A DNA stretch of 9,417 nt from Verrucomicrobia bacterium TMED56 (lineage in GTDB: Bacteria; Verrucomicrobiota; Verrucomicrobiia; Opitutales; Seribacteraceae), in contig NHDJ01000011.1 of assembly GCA_002167265.1 (NCBI GenBank), forward strand, positions 1 to 9,417, written 5' to 3'. Shown in pieces: positions 1 through 5,724 of the stretch; position 1 is the stretch's first letter; each line of letters starts with the position of its first letter. The notes beneath the pieces are model-generated. The model worked only from the letters and a program-made list of their open reading frames with translations, ran no database searches and had not been told where the DNA came from. The position numbers were made by a program, and so were the translations under genes.

Positions 1-540
1 AAAATCATCCTCCGCCCCGTCATCCCTCTGTTCATCATCTTGATCCTCCCAATCACGTAAGATTTCAACAAATGGGCGACCATCCTCTTCATCAAATAAG
101 GAACTCCCCTCATTCTCACTTACAAAAGTGGCAAAAAAGGAAGCTAGATTTCGGTCTTTTACCGAACTCAAAGGGATTTTCCCGGACTCATCCGTTAAGG
201 AAACATTCCACTTAACCACGGAGCCTTGGTTTTCATTTCCTTCACTGCCGGAAAGAATAATCGGATCGAACATTTCCGCATACCCAAACGGGTCGGACCA
301 ACCCTGGCCTGATTCCAGTTTACCCTTTACCGTCTTAAACTCATTCAAGACTCCAACCACCAGATCCAGCCCAGAATAGGCATAGGTCCTCAAATCATCA
401 CGGCGGTGAGATTGACTCACATGCCTCAACTCCTGGGTAGTCTCTTTCATCAGGCGCATAGAAAGAACGGACAGAAAAACAATCAAGCAGAGGACGAATA
501 CCAGGATTGAACCCTTGTTGTGTCTTGAATTGATTTTCAT
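1..540 (-). CDS. gspK: Type II secretion minor pseudopilin GspK (N-terminal 180 residues, runs off left edge)
   Basis: The reading frame is open from an ATG at 540 to base 1, giving the first 180 residues. GspK caps the tip of the T2SS pseudopilus in a complex with GspI and GspJ. Residues 10-27 form a prepilin-type segment (cleavage expected between Gly10 and Ser11) followed by a hydrophobic helix. Position +5 of the mature protein is Phe15 rather than Glu, and lack of Glu5 is a known feature of GspK. Residues 117-124 (DESGKIPL) match the family's D-E-x-G-K/R-I/L-x-L motif. Residues 163-179 (DW-D-DD...GAEDD) match the family hallmark DWxDxDxxxxxxGAEDxYY. The ATG lies 5 bases after GAGGAA (546-551), a good ribosome binding site, and overlaps the stop of the preceding gene (ATGA). 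The family is usually around 300 residues, so roughly 120-150 residues are missing at the window edge. Confidence 0.92.
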   Translation of the reverse strand, partial: MKINSRHNKGSILVFVLCLIVFLSVLSMRLMKETTQELRHVSQSHRRDDLRTYAYSGLDLVVGVLNEFKTVKGKLESGQGWSDPFGYAEMFDPIILSGSEGNENQGSVVKWNVSLTDESGKIPLSSVKDRNLASFFATFVSENEGSSLFDEEDGRPFVEILRDWEDQDDEQRDDGAEDDF

Positions 541-1253
541 TTGGGTTCCTCTTCTATTCCACTGGGTGCCAATCGATCGATCGACAGAGATATGGTTCTC
601 TCCAAGTCTTCATCATCCCAACGGAATACTAATTTCATGAATGCAGGAATTCTAAATTCATCGCTCTTCTCACTCTCCTGCAAATCACTGTAAACTTCCC
701 AGTTTTTTATGTCGTCCGGGCCATCATCCTCTTCCCCGTAATAATAATAGTAAACTTCCCTGCAAAATGGACTGATTATGGATTTGAGCAATTCCTCCTC
801 CTCAACTGGTTGTAGATTTCCATCCTCTCCCTTTTCCAGTTCCTGCAACTCAGAAAACCACAATAAACTTAACCCGTCCGTTTCATCCGGATACAGGTAA
901 GCATGCACTCTGACCGATTTTCCATGTGGATTAAAAAATAGCGGAGGAGCTTCACGCAGGTAAAAATGAACCAATGGATCATCGACTTCTGAAAATCCGA
1001 CCGGAGTTTGGAGATCAATGACTTTGTCCTGGTTTTTAGCTAAGGGGGCAACGCTCGCCTCCTCCAATACCGCGGTTAGGAAATGGGCCACCCCATTGAC
1101 ATGGGCATCAAATGCGTCACGGGTAGCCGGTCTGTTGGCCCAGGCTTGCGAAATCGTGATCAGTAAAGTGGTTGCCGCCACCAAAACCAATCCTCCGATA
1201 GTCAGGGCAAGGAGGACTTCCACTAAGGTAAAACCTGTAATTTTCCTCCTCAT
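537..1253 (-). CDS. gspJ: Type II secretion minor pseudopilin, GspJ-like
   Basis: This 238-residue protein begins with a short basic leader and a type IV prepilin signal: Gly7, then Phe8-Thr-Leu-Val-Glu12, followed by a hydrophobic helix to about residue 30. Glu12 is the +5 glutamate needed for pseudopilin assembly. The soluble domain is acidic and has a run of five tyrosines just before a Glu/Asp-rich loop in its second half. The GspJ assignment rests mainly on gene order (fourth in G-H-I-J-K), length and the prepilin signal; no further diagnostic motif was recognised. GspJ forms the tip complex with GspI and GspK. Its ATG shares one base with the stop of the upstream gene (TAATG), and its stop overlaps the gspK start (ATGA), so translation is probably coupled along the operon. 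Confidence 0.78.
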   Translation of the reverse strand: MRRKITGFTLVEVLLALTIGGLVLVAATTLLITISQAWANRPATRDAFDAHVNGVAHFLTAVLEEASVAPLAKNQDKVIDLQTPVGFSEVDDPLVHFYLREAPPLFFNPHGKSVRVHAYLYPDETDGLSLLWFSELQELEKGEDGNLQPVEEEELLKSIISPFCREVYYYYYGEEDDGPDDIKNWEVYSDLQESEKSDEFRIPAFMKLVFRWDDEDLERTISLSIDRLAPSGIEEEPK

Positions 1254-1735
1254 TAAAGCCTATTTCTCTCTTCCTCCATTTCCTCGATCTTTTCTCTTTT
1301 GTCCTCGAGTAATCTTTGCCTGTCCGTACTGAAGTCACTGTTACTTCCCCAGGTTGGACGCAGCATCAGCATAATATACTCTCTCTCCCCTGCCTCTACA
1401 CCCAAGTCGTCGTTTCCATCATATTCTAGGGACAATCTTACCCTGTAAAGGTCCAGAACATTAGTCATTTCGATCTCTGTCTCCCACTGAATTTCACCCA
1501 TACTAACCGTTGGCAAATCCCCTCCGTCCTTCAACTTTTCGTAGTCAATCTCACGGAAAATCTCACTCCTTGCCCAAAGTAAATCCTGCTCTAATTCACG
1601 AGTATCCTTCATGATTCGAATAGTACGGGAAGCTACAAATGCACCTTCCACAATGTACACCGCTGAGATTCCAAAAAGAGCCAAAGCAATCAATACCTCG
1701 ATCAGCATAAATCCACTGCTCTTTTTCAATTTCAT
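1253..1735 (-). CDS. gspI: Type II secretion minor pseudopilin, GspI-like
   Basis: This 160-residue protein has a leader ending in Gly8, then Phe9-Met-Leu-Ile-Glu13 and a hydrophobic helix to about residue 30, which is the type IV prepilin cleavage/methylation signal with the +5 glutamate. The Phe-Met-Leu-Ile-Glu-Val-Leu-x-Ala-Leu form is typical of GspI. The rest is a small soluble domain ending in a highly charged Glu/Arg/Lys tail (about residues 140-160) that makes it longer than the usual 120-130 residue GspI. GspI nucleates the pseudopilus tip with GspJ and GspK. The ATG overlaps the stop of the upstream gene in an ATGA, and a GAAGAG element sits a few bases upstream. Assignment is by signal, helix form and position in the G-H-I-J-K order. 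Confidence 0.77.
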   Translation of the reverse strand: MKLKKSSGFMLIEVLIALALFGISAVYIVEGAFVASRTIRIMKDTRELEQDLLWARSEIFREIDYEKLKDGGDLPTVSMGEIQWETEIEMTNVLDLYRVRLSLEYDGNDDLGVEAGEREYIMLMLRPTWGSNSDFSTDRQRLLEDKREKIEEMEEERNRL

Positions 1736-2271
1736 TCTTCGCTCTTCAAAACATATGCTGAAAAGGGATCAAATTTGAGCTCTTCAGTTTTTCCTCGAAA
1801 TTCAATCACAGTTAAAAAAGGGGTACTGCAACCGGCGTGAAATCTAATTGCAGAGAGCAGAAGTTCATCACTATCCAAGTCAGAGCTTCCACCATCCACT
1901 CCTGCCAAGGGTGGAACCGCATAGAACTCGAGCTTTGGCATCAATTCATCATCACTTCTAATGTCATCAGTAATTTCTTCATAAACAGGGTGACTCTTAA
2001 GAATCATTCCTTGTCTGTCCTGCACTAAAAAGGTGGCATTTTGCTCAAGCCAACTTAAAAAGATCTCCTCTTTTTTTTCCCCTGAAAAATAAAGGGCATC
2101 AAGAGTTGCTCTTTTCAAAACCCTGGCGGGAGGTTCCGCGTTGCCACCTATAATAAAAGCACTGGCATTTCCAGCAACGATCCCTGCCATTATTGCCACC
2201 AGAGCAAGTACGATTAATATCTCGATTAGGGTGAATCCGGATACGGACCCTCTCCTCTGCAAAACAGTCAA
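1732..2271 (-). CDS. gspH: Type II secretion minor pseudopilin, GspH-like (TTG start)
   Basis: This is a 179-residue prepilin-like protein. Cleavage is expected after Gly12, with Phe13-Thr-Leu-Ile-Glu17 followed by a hydrophobic helix to about residue 38. GspH is a minor pseudopilin near the tip of the T2SS pseudopilus. There is no ATG between the preceding stop codon (2272-2274) and the cleavage site, so initiation must use a non-ATG codon: TTG at 2271, directly abutting the gspG stop, or the TTG three codons later. An AAGGA element inside the end of gspG lies 13 bases upstream of the first TTG. gspG and gspH are in the same reading frame, separated by just the one TAA codon, so terminating ribosomes can restart immediately. 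The GspH call rests on gene order and the prepilin signal; the soluble domain itself was not diagnostic. Confidence 0.78.
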   Translation of the reverse strand: MTVLQRRGSVSGFTLIEILIVLALVAIMAGIVAGNASAFIIGGNAEPPARVLKRATLDALYFSGEKKEEIFLSWLEQNATFLVQDRQGMILKSHPVYEEITDDIRSDDELMPKLEFYAVPPLAGVDGGSSDLDSDELLLSAIRFHAGCSTPFLTVIEFRGKTEELKFDPFSAYVLKSEE

Positions 2272-2715
2272 TTAATTAGATGTGTCCTTATTGCTTATCT
2301 CTTTTCCATCTCGATTTGTCCACAGTTTGAATGTAGACCCTTCCAAGAGATATTGATAAGGTTGTCCCCAGGGATCATTTAGATCCTTGGCCTTTTTAAC
2401 AAAAGGCGGGATCCCACTGGGCGGGTTCTGTAAATCACTCAAAGACTTTGGATATTCCCCTGCAAGAGCAAGATAACTGTTTATGTAAGCTGGTCCGGTG
2501 GTATCAACCCAGGTCTGGGCAGCCTTAATCTTTCCACCTTCAAAAGTACCTGTCAAATTTGACATCGCCAACCCCGCAACTATCCCGATCAGGGCTAGTA
2601 CGATAAGAATTTCAACGAGGGTAAATCCGCGTGAATTCTTGGATTTTTTGCTAGACAAGCTGGAGTCTTCTTCTCCTGCCGCTTGGACTTGAATAGTACA
2701 ATCTTGTGTGTGCAT
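2272..2715 (-). CDS. gspG: Type II secretion major pseudopilin GspG
   Basis: GspG is the major subunit of the T2SS pseudopilus, which is thought to push substrates through the secretin. Residues 31-35 (FTLVE) follow Gly30, and a hydrophobic helix extends to about residue 50, giving the prepilin signal with the +5 glutamate. The conserved DPWGxPY signature is present at about residues 113-119, and the C-terminus keeps a short Asp-Gly-Lys-Glu segment where the family has its calcium-binding loop. That loop looks shortened compared with enterobacterial GspG. The ATG at 2715 gives an unusually long 30-residue leader and has no clear ribosome binding site. A TTG at 2658 (residue 20), preceded by AGGAG 14 bases upstream, would give a more typical 11-residue leader, so the start is uncertain. 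It is first in the pseudopilin operon, divergent from nuoA. Confidence 0.92.
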   Translation of the reverse strand: MHTQDCTIQVQAAGEEDSSLSSKKSKNSRGFTLVEILIVLALIGIVAGLAMSNLTGTFEGGKIKAAQTWVDTTGPAYINSYLALAGEYPKSLSDLQNPPSGIPPFVKKAKDLNDPWGQPYQYLLEGSTFKLWTNRDGKEISNKDTSN

Positions 2716-2721
2716 ACAAAC

Positions 2722-2750
2722 AACTTATGCCCAAACCATTTTTCAATCAA
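2722..2750 (-). promoter_or_regulatory. Weak candidate promoter for the pseudopilin operon
   Basis: On the minus strand, TTGATT (2750-2745) is separated by 17 bases from TAAGTT (2727-2722). The -35 is a fair match and the -10 a poor match to sigma70. Transcription would start near 2715, at the annotated ATG of gspG, which would favour the internal TTG start at 2658. This is the most plausible element I found in the 100-base divergent gap, but it could be chance. Confidence 0.22.
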
Positions 2751-2815
2751 CTAGAAATAAAGTTTTCCTGCCTTTAAACTTGCCTCATTAGTAGGTAGGG
2801 TTCAAATAGTATACT

Positions 2816-3190
2816 GTGACTTTACCTGATTATCTACCAGTTTTTTTACAAATCCTGCTTGCTTTGGGCATGGGTGTGGGAATCTTGGTATTCAGCCACA
2901 TTTTCGGCCAAAAAGCAAGGCACAGCAAAATTAAAGATTCACCTTATGAATGTGGACTTGCTGCGGAAGTCGGTGGGGAAACCCGTTATTCTGTAAAATT
3001 TTATGTCACCGCCATGCTTTTCATTCTCTTCGATATCGACGTGGTTTTCCTGATTCCATGGGTATTAACCCATCGCGACTTAGTCGCTGCGGGGATTCCA
3101 ATCCTTGGACCCATGCTGTTTTTTACCTTCGTCCTGGTAGTCGGTTTGATTTACGAACTTAAAAGTGGTGCCCTTAAGTGGGAAAAGTAA
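2816..3190 (+). CDS. nuoA: NADH-quinone oxidoreductase subunit A (NuoA/ND3)
   Basis: This 124-residue membrane subunit of respiratory complex I helps form the quinone/proton junction of the membrane arm. It has three predicted membrane helices (about residues 9-30, 62-82 and 92-113), the YECG motif at 44-47 in the loop after helix 1, and the KFYVTAMLFILFDID segment at 61-75 that defines the family. The usual second acidic residue in FDxE is Asp75 here, a conservative change. The start is GTG: an in-frame TAG lies only two codons upstream, and the hydrophobic N-terminus needs this codon. A GGTAGGG element lies 15 bases upstream, which is far for a ribosome binding site. No other nuo gene follows, so this subunit is separated from the rest of complex I, or the cluster is split in this genome. 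Confidence 0.95.
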   Translation: MTLPDYLPVFLQILLALGMGVGILVFSHIFGQKARHSKIKDSPYECGLAAEVGGETRYSVKFYVTAMLFILFDIDVVFLIPWVLTHRDLVAAGIPILGPMLFFTFVLVVGLIYELKSGALKWEK

Positions 3191-3212
3191 TCGAATACCC
3201 CCTTGTCCATTC

Positions 3213-3230
3213 GGGAACAAAATGTTTCCC
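3213..3230 (+). other. Imperfect hairpin between nuoA and the diadenylate cyclase gene
   Basis: GGGAA (3213-3217) pairs with TTCCC (3226-3230), and a further CA/TG pair is possible with one bulged T. The inverted repeat lies in the transcribed spacer, 21 bases before the cyclase ATG. It has no T-tract, so it is not a classical terminator. It could be an mRNA stability or processing element, or chance. Confidence 0.25.
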
Positions 3231-3251
3231 CATGATCGTATTCTCTAACGC

Positions 3252-4607
3252 ATGAGGATAGACCGCTACTTATCGAACTCCAGAATTATTGATCTTTCTT
3301 CGCGTGATTTGAATTCCGCATATTCTGAACTTATTGATACCTTTGGAACTCAACTACCCACACCTGCCAGCCGGAAAAAAGTATTAAAGGAGTTGGTCCT
3401 CAGGGAAAAGTCTCTGACCAGTTACATCGGAGAAGGAGTTGCCCTACCCCATGCCCGGGTCTCCATGAAAAGACCCTATGCCCTCGCCGTGGGACGTTGT
3501 CCCGCTGGGCTAACTTTTGAAGGTCGTGACAGTTATGAAGACATTCGATTCGTTTTTTTACTCCTAGCCAGCGAAAACGCTAAGAACTACTTATCTTTCC
3601 TCGCCGCCCTCGCCCGTTCTTTTCAGGACAGTTCCATCATGGACCGTCTGTGGATGGCCCGGGACAAGTCCGAATTCAAGAGTGCCGTCCGCAACGCTTT
3701 TGCTGAAACTGACGACCGTCCGGCACGCAGACGCACAAAATTCAATAAGCTACTCACGGACGAAGCAGCCAAGATTGCCAAAGCGGCTGATTGCTCAACC
3801 ATTCTAGTATTCACGGATGTGTTCCCACCCACCCTGGCTCCTCGCATGACTTTCCCCAATTTCAAGGTCGTGCTTGCGGGAGAAGGTGTATCCGAAGAAG
3901 ACCGGACCCATCATCGGGCAGATGCCACACTTGCGGTTCGGGCTCTATCACGGTCCAGATTATCGCAACTGCGGGCTGCCATACTTCTTGGATTAACCCG
4001 TGAAATCTTTGGATTTCAGGACCGTGTCTGCTGTATCGGAGGTATTCCTGACAGCGGACAACTGGACACAGTCCTCGTTGTTGATGTGGATGAGGAATTC
4101 GAATCTGTCATCGGACAGGGTGACGAGATGTTACCCAACGATGTTGCCGCTGAATCATTGGAAAGATTGACCGCCATCGCCACCGATCTAGCCACTTCCG
4201 GGCGTGAAGGAAAATCGATCGGAGCCATGTTCGTATTGGGAGATCACGAAGAAGTCATCAAAAGATCCAAGCAATTAATTCTTAATCCATTCCATGGATA
4301 TGCAGAAGAAGACCGTAATATTCTCAATCCTTTCATGGACGAGACAATTAAGGAACTTGCTCTTATCGACGGTGCCTTCATTGTTCAGGGAAACGGGGTG
4401 GTGGAATCCGCTGGCTGCCTTATTCAAGCCAAAGCCGATGAAATTGACTTGCCTGGCGGGTTGGGTACGCGACATGCAGCCGCCGCTGCCATTACCCAGT
4501 CCACCGACTCACTGGCACTAGTTGTCTCAAGTTCCGGTCAGGTTACCTATTTCCGCAAAGGCAGAATGTTTACCCTCTTCGAGAAATCCGAAGGACGTGC
4601 TCTGTGA
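3252..4607 (+). CDS. Diadenylate cyclase (c-di-AMP synthase) with N-terminal PTS EIIA domain and PK_C-like middle domain
   Basis: This 451-residue protein has three regions. Residues 1-150 resemble a type-2 PTS EIIA (EIIA-Ntr/Fru) domain; GVALPHAR at 62-69 supplies the phospho-acceptor His67. Residues about 163-283 resemble the pyruvate kinase C-terminal (PK_C-like) fold, with LDTVLVVDV at 271-279. Residues about 300-445 are a DAC (DisA_N) domain that condenses two ATP into cyclic di-AMP: REGKSIGAMFVLGD (318-331), LNPFHGY (344-350), DGA (373-375) and GTRHAA (405-410). PK_C-like plus DAC is the layout known for archaeal CdaZ/DacZ enzymes; the added EIIA domain suggests control by PTS phosphorylation, which is inference. 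The last residue of the catalytic RHR motif is Ala409 instead of Arg. No membrane helix is seen, so it is probably cytosolic. No clear ribosome binding site precedes the ATG. It lies 61 bases after nuoA and 7 bases before nadD. Confidence 0.87.
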   Translation: MRIDRYLSNSRIIDLSSRDLNSAYSELIDTFGTQLPTPASRKKVLKELVLREKSLTSYIGEGVALPHARVSMKRPYALAVGRCPAGLTFEGRDSYEDIRFVFLLLASENAKNYLSFLAALARSFQDSSIMDRLWMARDKSEFKSAVRNAFAETDDRPARRRTKFNKLLTDEAAKIAKAADCSTILVFTDVFPPTLAPRMTFPNFKVVLAGEGVSEEDRTHHRADATLAVRALSRSRLSQLRAAILLGLTREIFGFQDRVCCIGGIPDSGQLDTVLVVDVDEEFESVIGQGDEMLPNDVAAESLERLTAIATDLATSGREGKSIGAMFVLGDHEEVIKRSKQLILNPFHGYAEEDRNILNPFMDETIKELALIDGAFIVQGNGVVESAGCLIQAKADEIDLPGGLGTRHAAAAAITQSTDSLALVVSSSGQVTYFRKGRMFTLFEKSEGRAL

Positions 4608-4614
4608 CTGGCGT

Positions 4615-5238
4615 ATGCCATTTTCCACTTTACCAGCCAAGCCGACCATCGGTTTTTACGGAGGAAGCTTTGATCCCATTCATCAGGGCCATGTTTCTCT
4701 CGCCCTCTACGCCATTAAACAATTCTCCCTCGAAAAAATTCTTCTTTGTCCCGCTTTTTTGGCACCCTTACGAAAAGAAAAGCCTGCGTTTTCTGCTGCA
4801 CACCGTTTGGCTATGGTCGATTCCGTTACCAAAGAAAATGAAAATCTTGTTTCCTTTGATTATGAAATTAGGGCAGAGAAAACATGCTACACCTTTGAAA
4901 CTCTTCAGGTTGTTCGTAAAAAATTCCCGCAACATCAAATTATTCTCATCCTCGGGGATGATCAAATTGCACAAATTCAAAAATGGAAATTTCACCGGCA
5001 ACTCCTTGAGGAATTTAAGATACTGGTTTTTCGCAGATCTGCAGATCCATCCAATCTCGATACGATTCCCGACTCTATGAAAGAAAATATTCAAATATTG
5101 GAAAATCAGCTCTTTCCTCATTCCTCCACTCAAATTAGAGAACATCTCCGTCTTGGGAAAGACATCTCTGCTCACATCCCCCCATCCGTCTTTAAATATA
5201 TGAAAAACAATCGGCTGCTTGATTATCTTTACTCATGA
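4615..5238 (+). CDS. nadD: Nicotinate-nucleotide adenylyltransferase NadD
   Basis: NadD transfers AMP from ATP to nicotinate mononucleotide, giving deamido-NAD, the common step of de novo and salvage NAD synthesis; it is cytosolic. The 207-residue length is normal for the family. Nucleotidyltransferase motifs are visible: GGSFDPIHQGH at 16-26 (the (H/T)xGH nucleotide-binding signature), TYTFETL-like residues at about 90-97, LGDDQIAQIQKWK from about 113, and SSTQIR at 170-175 near the C-terminus. The frame is open further upstream to 4522, but that stretch overlaps the end of the cyclase gene and encodes no family sequence. The ATG at 4615, 7 bases past the cyclase stop, gives the expected N-terminus. 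There is no clear ribosome binding site, suggesting reinitiation after the upstream gene. The 3' end overlaps rsfS by four bases. Confidence 0.96.
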   Translation: MPFSTLPAKPTIGFYGGSFDPIHQGHVSLALYAIKQFSLEKILLCPAFLAPLRKEKPAFSAAHRLAMVDSVTKENENLVSFDYEIRAEKTCYTFETLQVVRKKFPQHQIILILGDDQIAQIQKWKFHRQLLEEFKILVFRRSADPSNLDTIPDSMKENIQILENQLFPHSSTQIREHLRLGKDISAHIPPSVFKYMKNNRLLDYLYS

Positions 5239-5609
5239 GCAAAACACTTCCAAAATCAAAATCCGGACTTCGGAAAAATCTCCACATAGCATGTGAAGCA
5301 TTGCTCGACAAAAAAGCTGAGAATTTAAAACTGCTTTATTTTGGAGACAAATCCCCCCTCACCGATTGCTTCATCATTGCCACGGGCACCTCAGATCCCC
5401 ACCTCAAAGCTCTTCGTAATAACCTGGAAGTCGAGTTGAAGGAAAACAAAATAGAAACACTTTCGAAAGACCGGTTTCATCCCGGCGGGTGGCTGGTGCT
5501 GGATGCCATCGACTTTGTGGTCCATCTGTTTTCCAAGGAACAACGTGAAAACTATGCTCTGGAACATCTCTGGAAGGATGCGAAGCAACTGACTCCGGAA
5601 GATCTTTAA
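5235..5609 (+). CDS. rsfS: Ribosome silencing factor RsfS (Iojap family)
   Basis: RsfS binds ribosomal protein uL14 on the 50S subunit and blocks joining with 30S, reducing translation under nutrient limitation. The 124-residue protein shows the Iojap/DUF143 pattern: TDCFIIATGTSDPHLKAL around residues 43-60, the GGWLVLDAIDFVVHLF block around 84-99, and the C-terminal RENYALEHLWKDA around 103-115. The ATG overlaps the nadD stop (ATGA), so translation is probably coupled. nadD-rsfS adjacency is common across bacteria, which supports both calls. It is the last gene of this plus-strand run; I found no convincing intrinsic terminator in the 115 bases that follow. Confidence 0.95.
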   Translation: MSKTLPKSKSGLRKNLHIACEALLDKKAENLKLLYFGDKSPLTDCFIIATGTSDPHLKALRNNLEVELKENKIETLSKDRFHPGGWLVLDAIDFVVHLFSKEQRENYALEHLWKDAKQLTPEDL

Positions 5610-5637
5610 AAAAATCTCCACGATGGACTGGTTAAAG

Positions 5638-5667
5638 TTGACCCCAATAAAAATGGCACGGTTTAAT
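5638..5667 (+). promoter_or_regulatory. Candidate sigma70-type promoter for the Gfo/Idh/MocA gene
   Basis: TTGACC (5638-5643) and TTTAAT (5662-5667) each match five of six bases of the -35 and -10 consensus, with an 18-base spacer. Predicted transcription start is near 5674, leaving a leader of about 50 bases before the ATG at 5725. The position after rsfS fits an independent transcription unit. No ribosome binding site is obvious before the start codon. Confidence 0.42.
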
Positions 5668-5724
5668 GCCCCAGCTTAAGAAATCCTATTTTAAAAGACT
5701 TCTAATTTAAAAACAGCCCAAATT

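Noticed and set aside
128..379. 83-codon plus-strand open frame near the left edge
   Set aside because: It is antisense to gspK, whose minus-strand frame carries clear family motifs (DESGKIPL, DW..GAEDD); the plus frame shows no family-like sequence.
2810..2815. TATACT just before the nuoA GTG as a -10 box
   Set aside because: It would put the transcription start inside the coding sequence and has no -35 at suitable spacing; the GTG start is fixed by an upstream in-frame stop.
4522..4614. Upstream in-frame extension of nadD (31 extra codons)
   Set aside because: It lies inside the conserved DAC coding sequence in another frame and adds no NadD-like sequence; ATG 4615 gives the normal family length.
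4604..5080. 158-codon plus-strand open frame overlapping nadD
   Set aside because: It is an out-of-frame shadow of nadD, low in complexity and without recognisable motifs.
5610..5724. Possible terminator after rsfS
   Set aside because: Only short stems are found (for example GGTTA/TGACC near 5630-5643) with no following T-tract.
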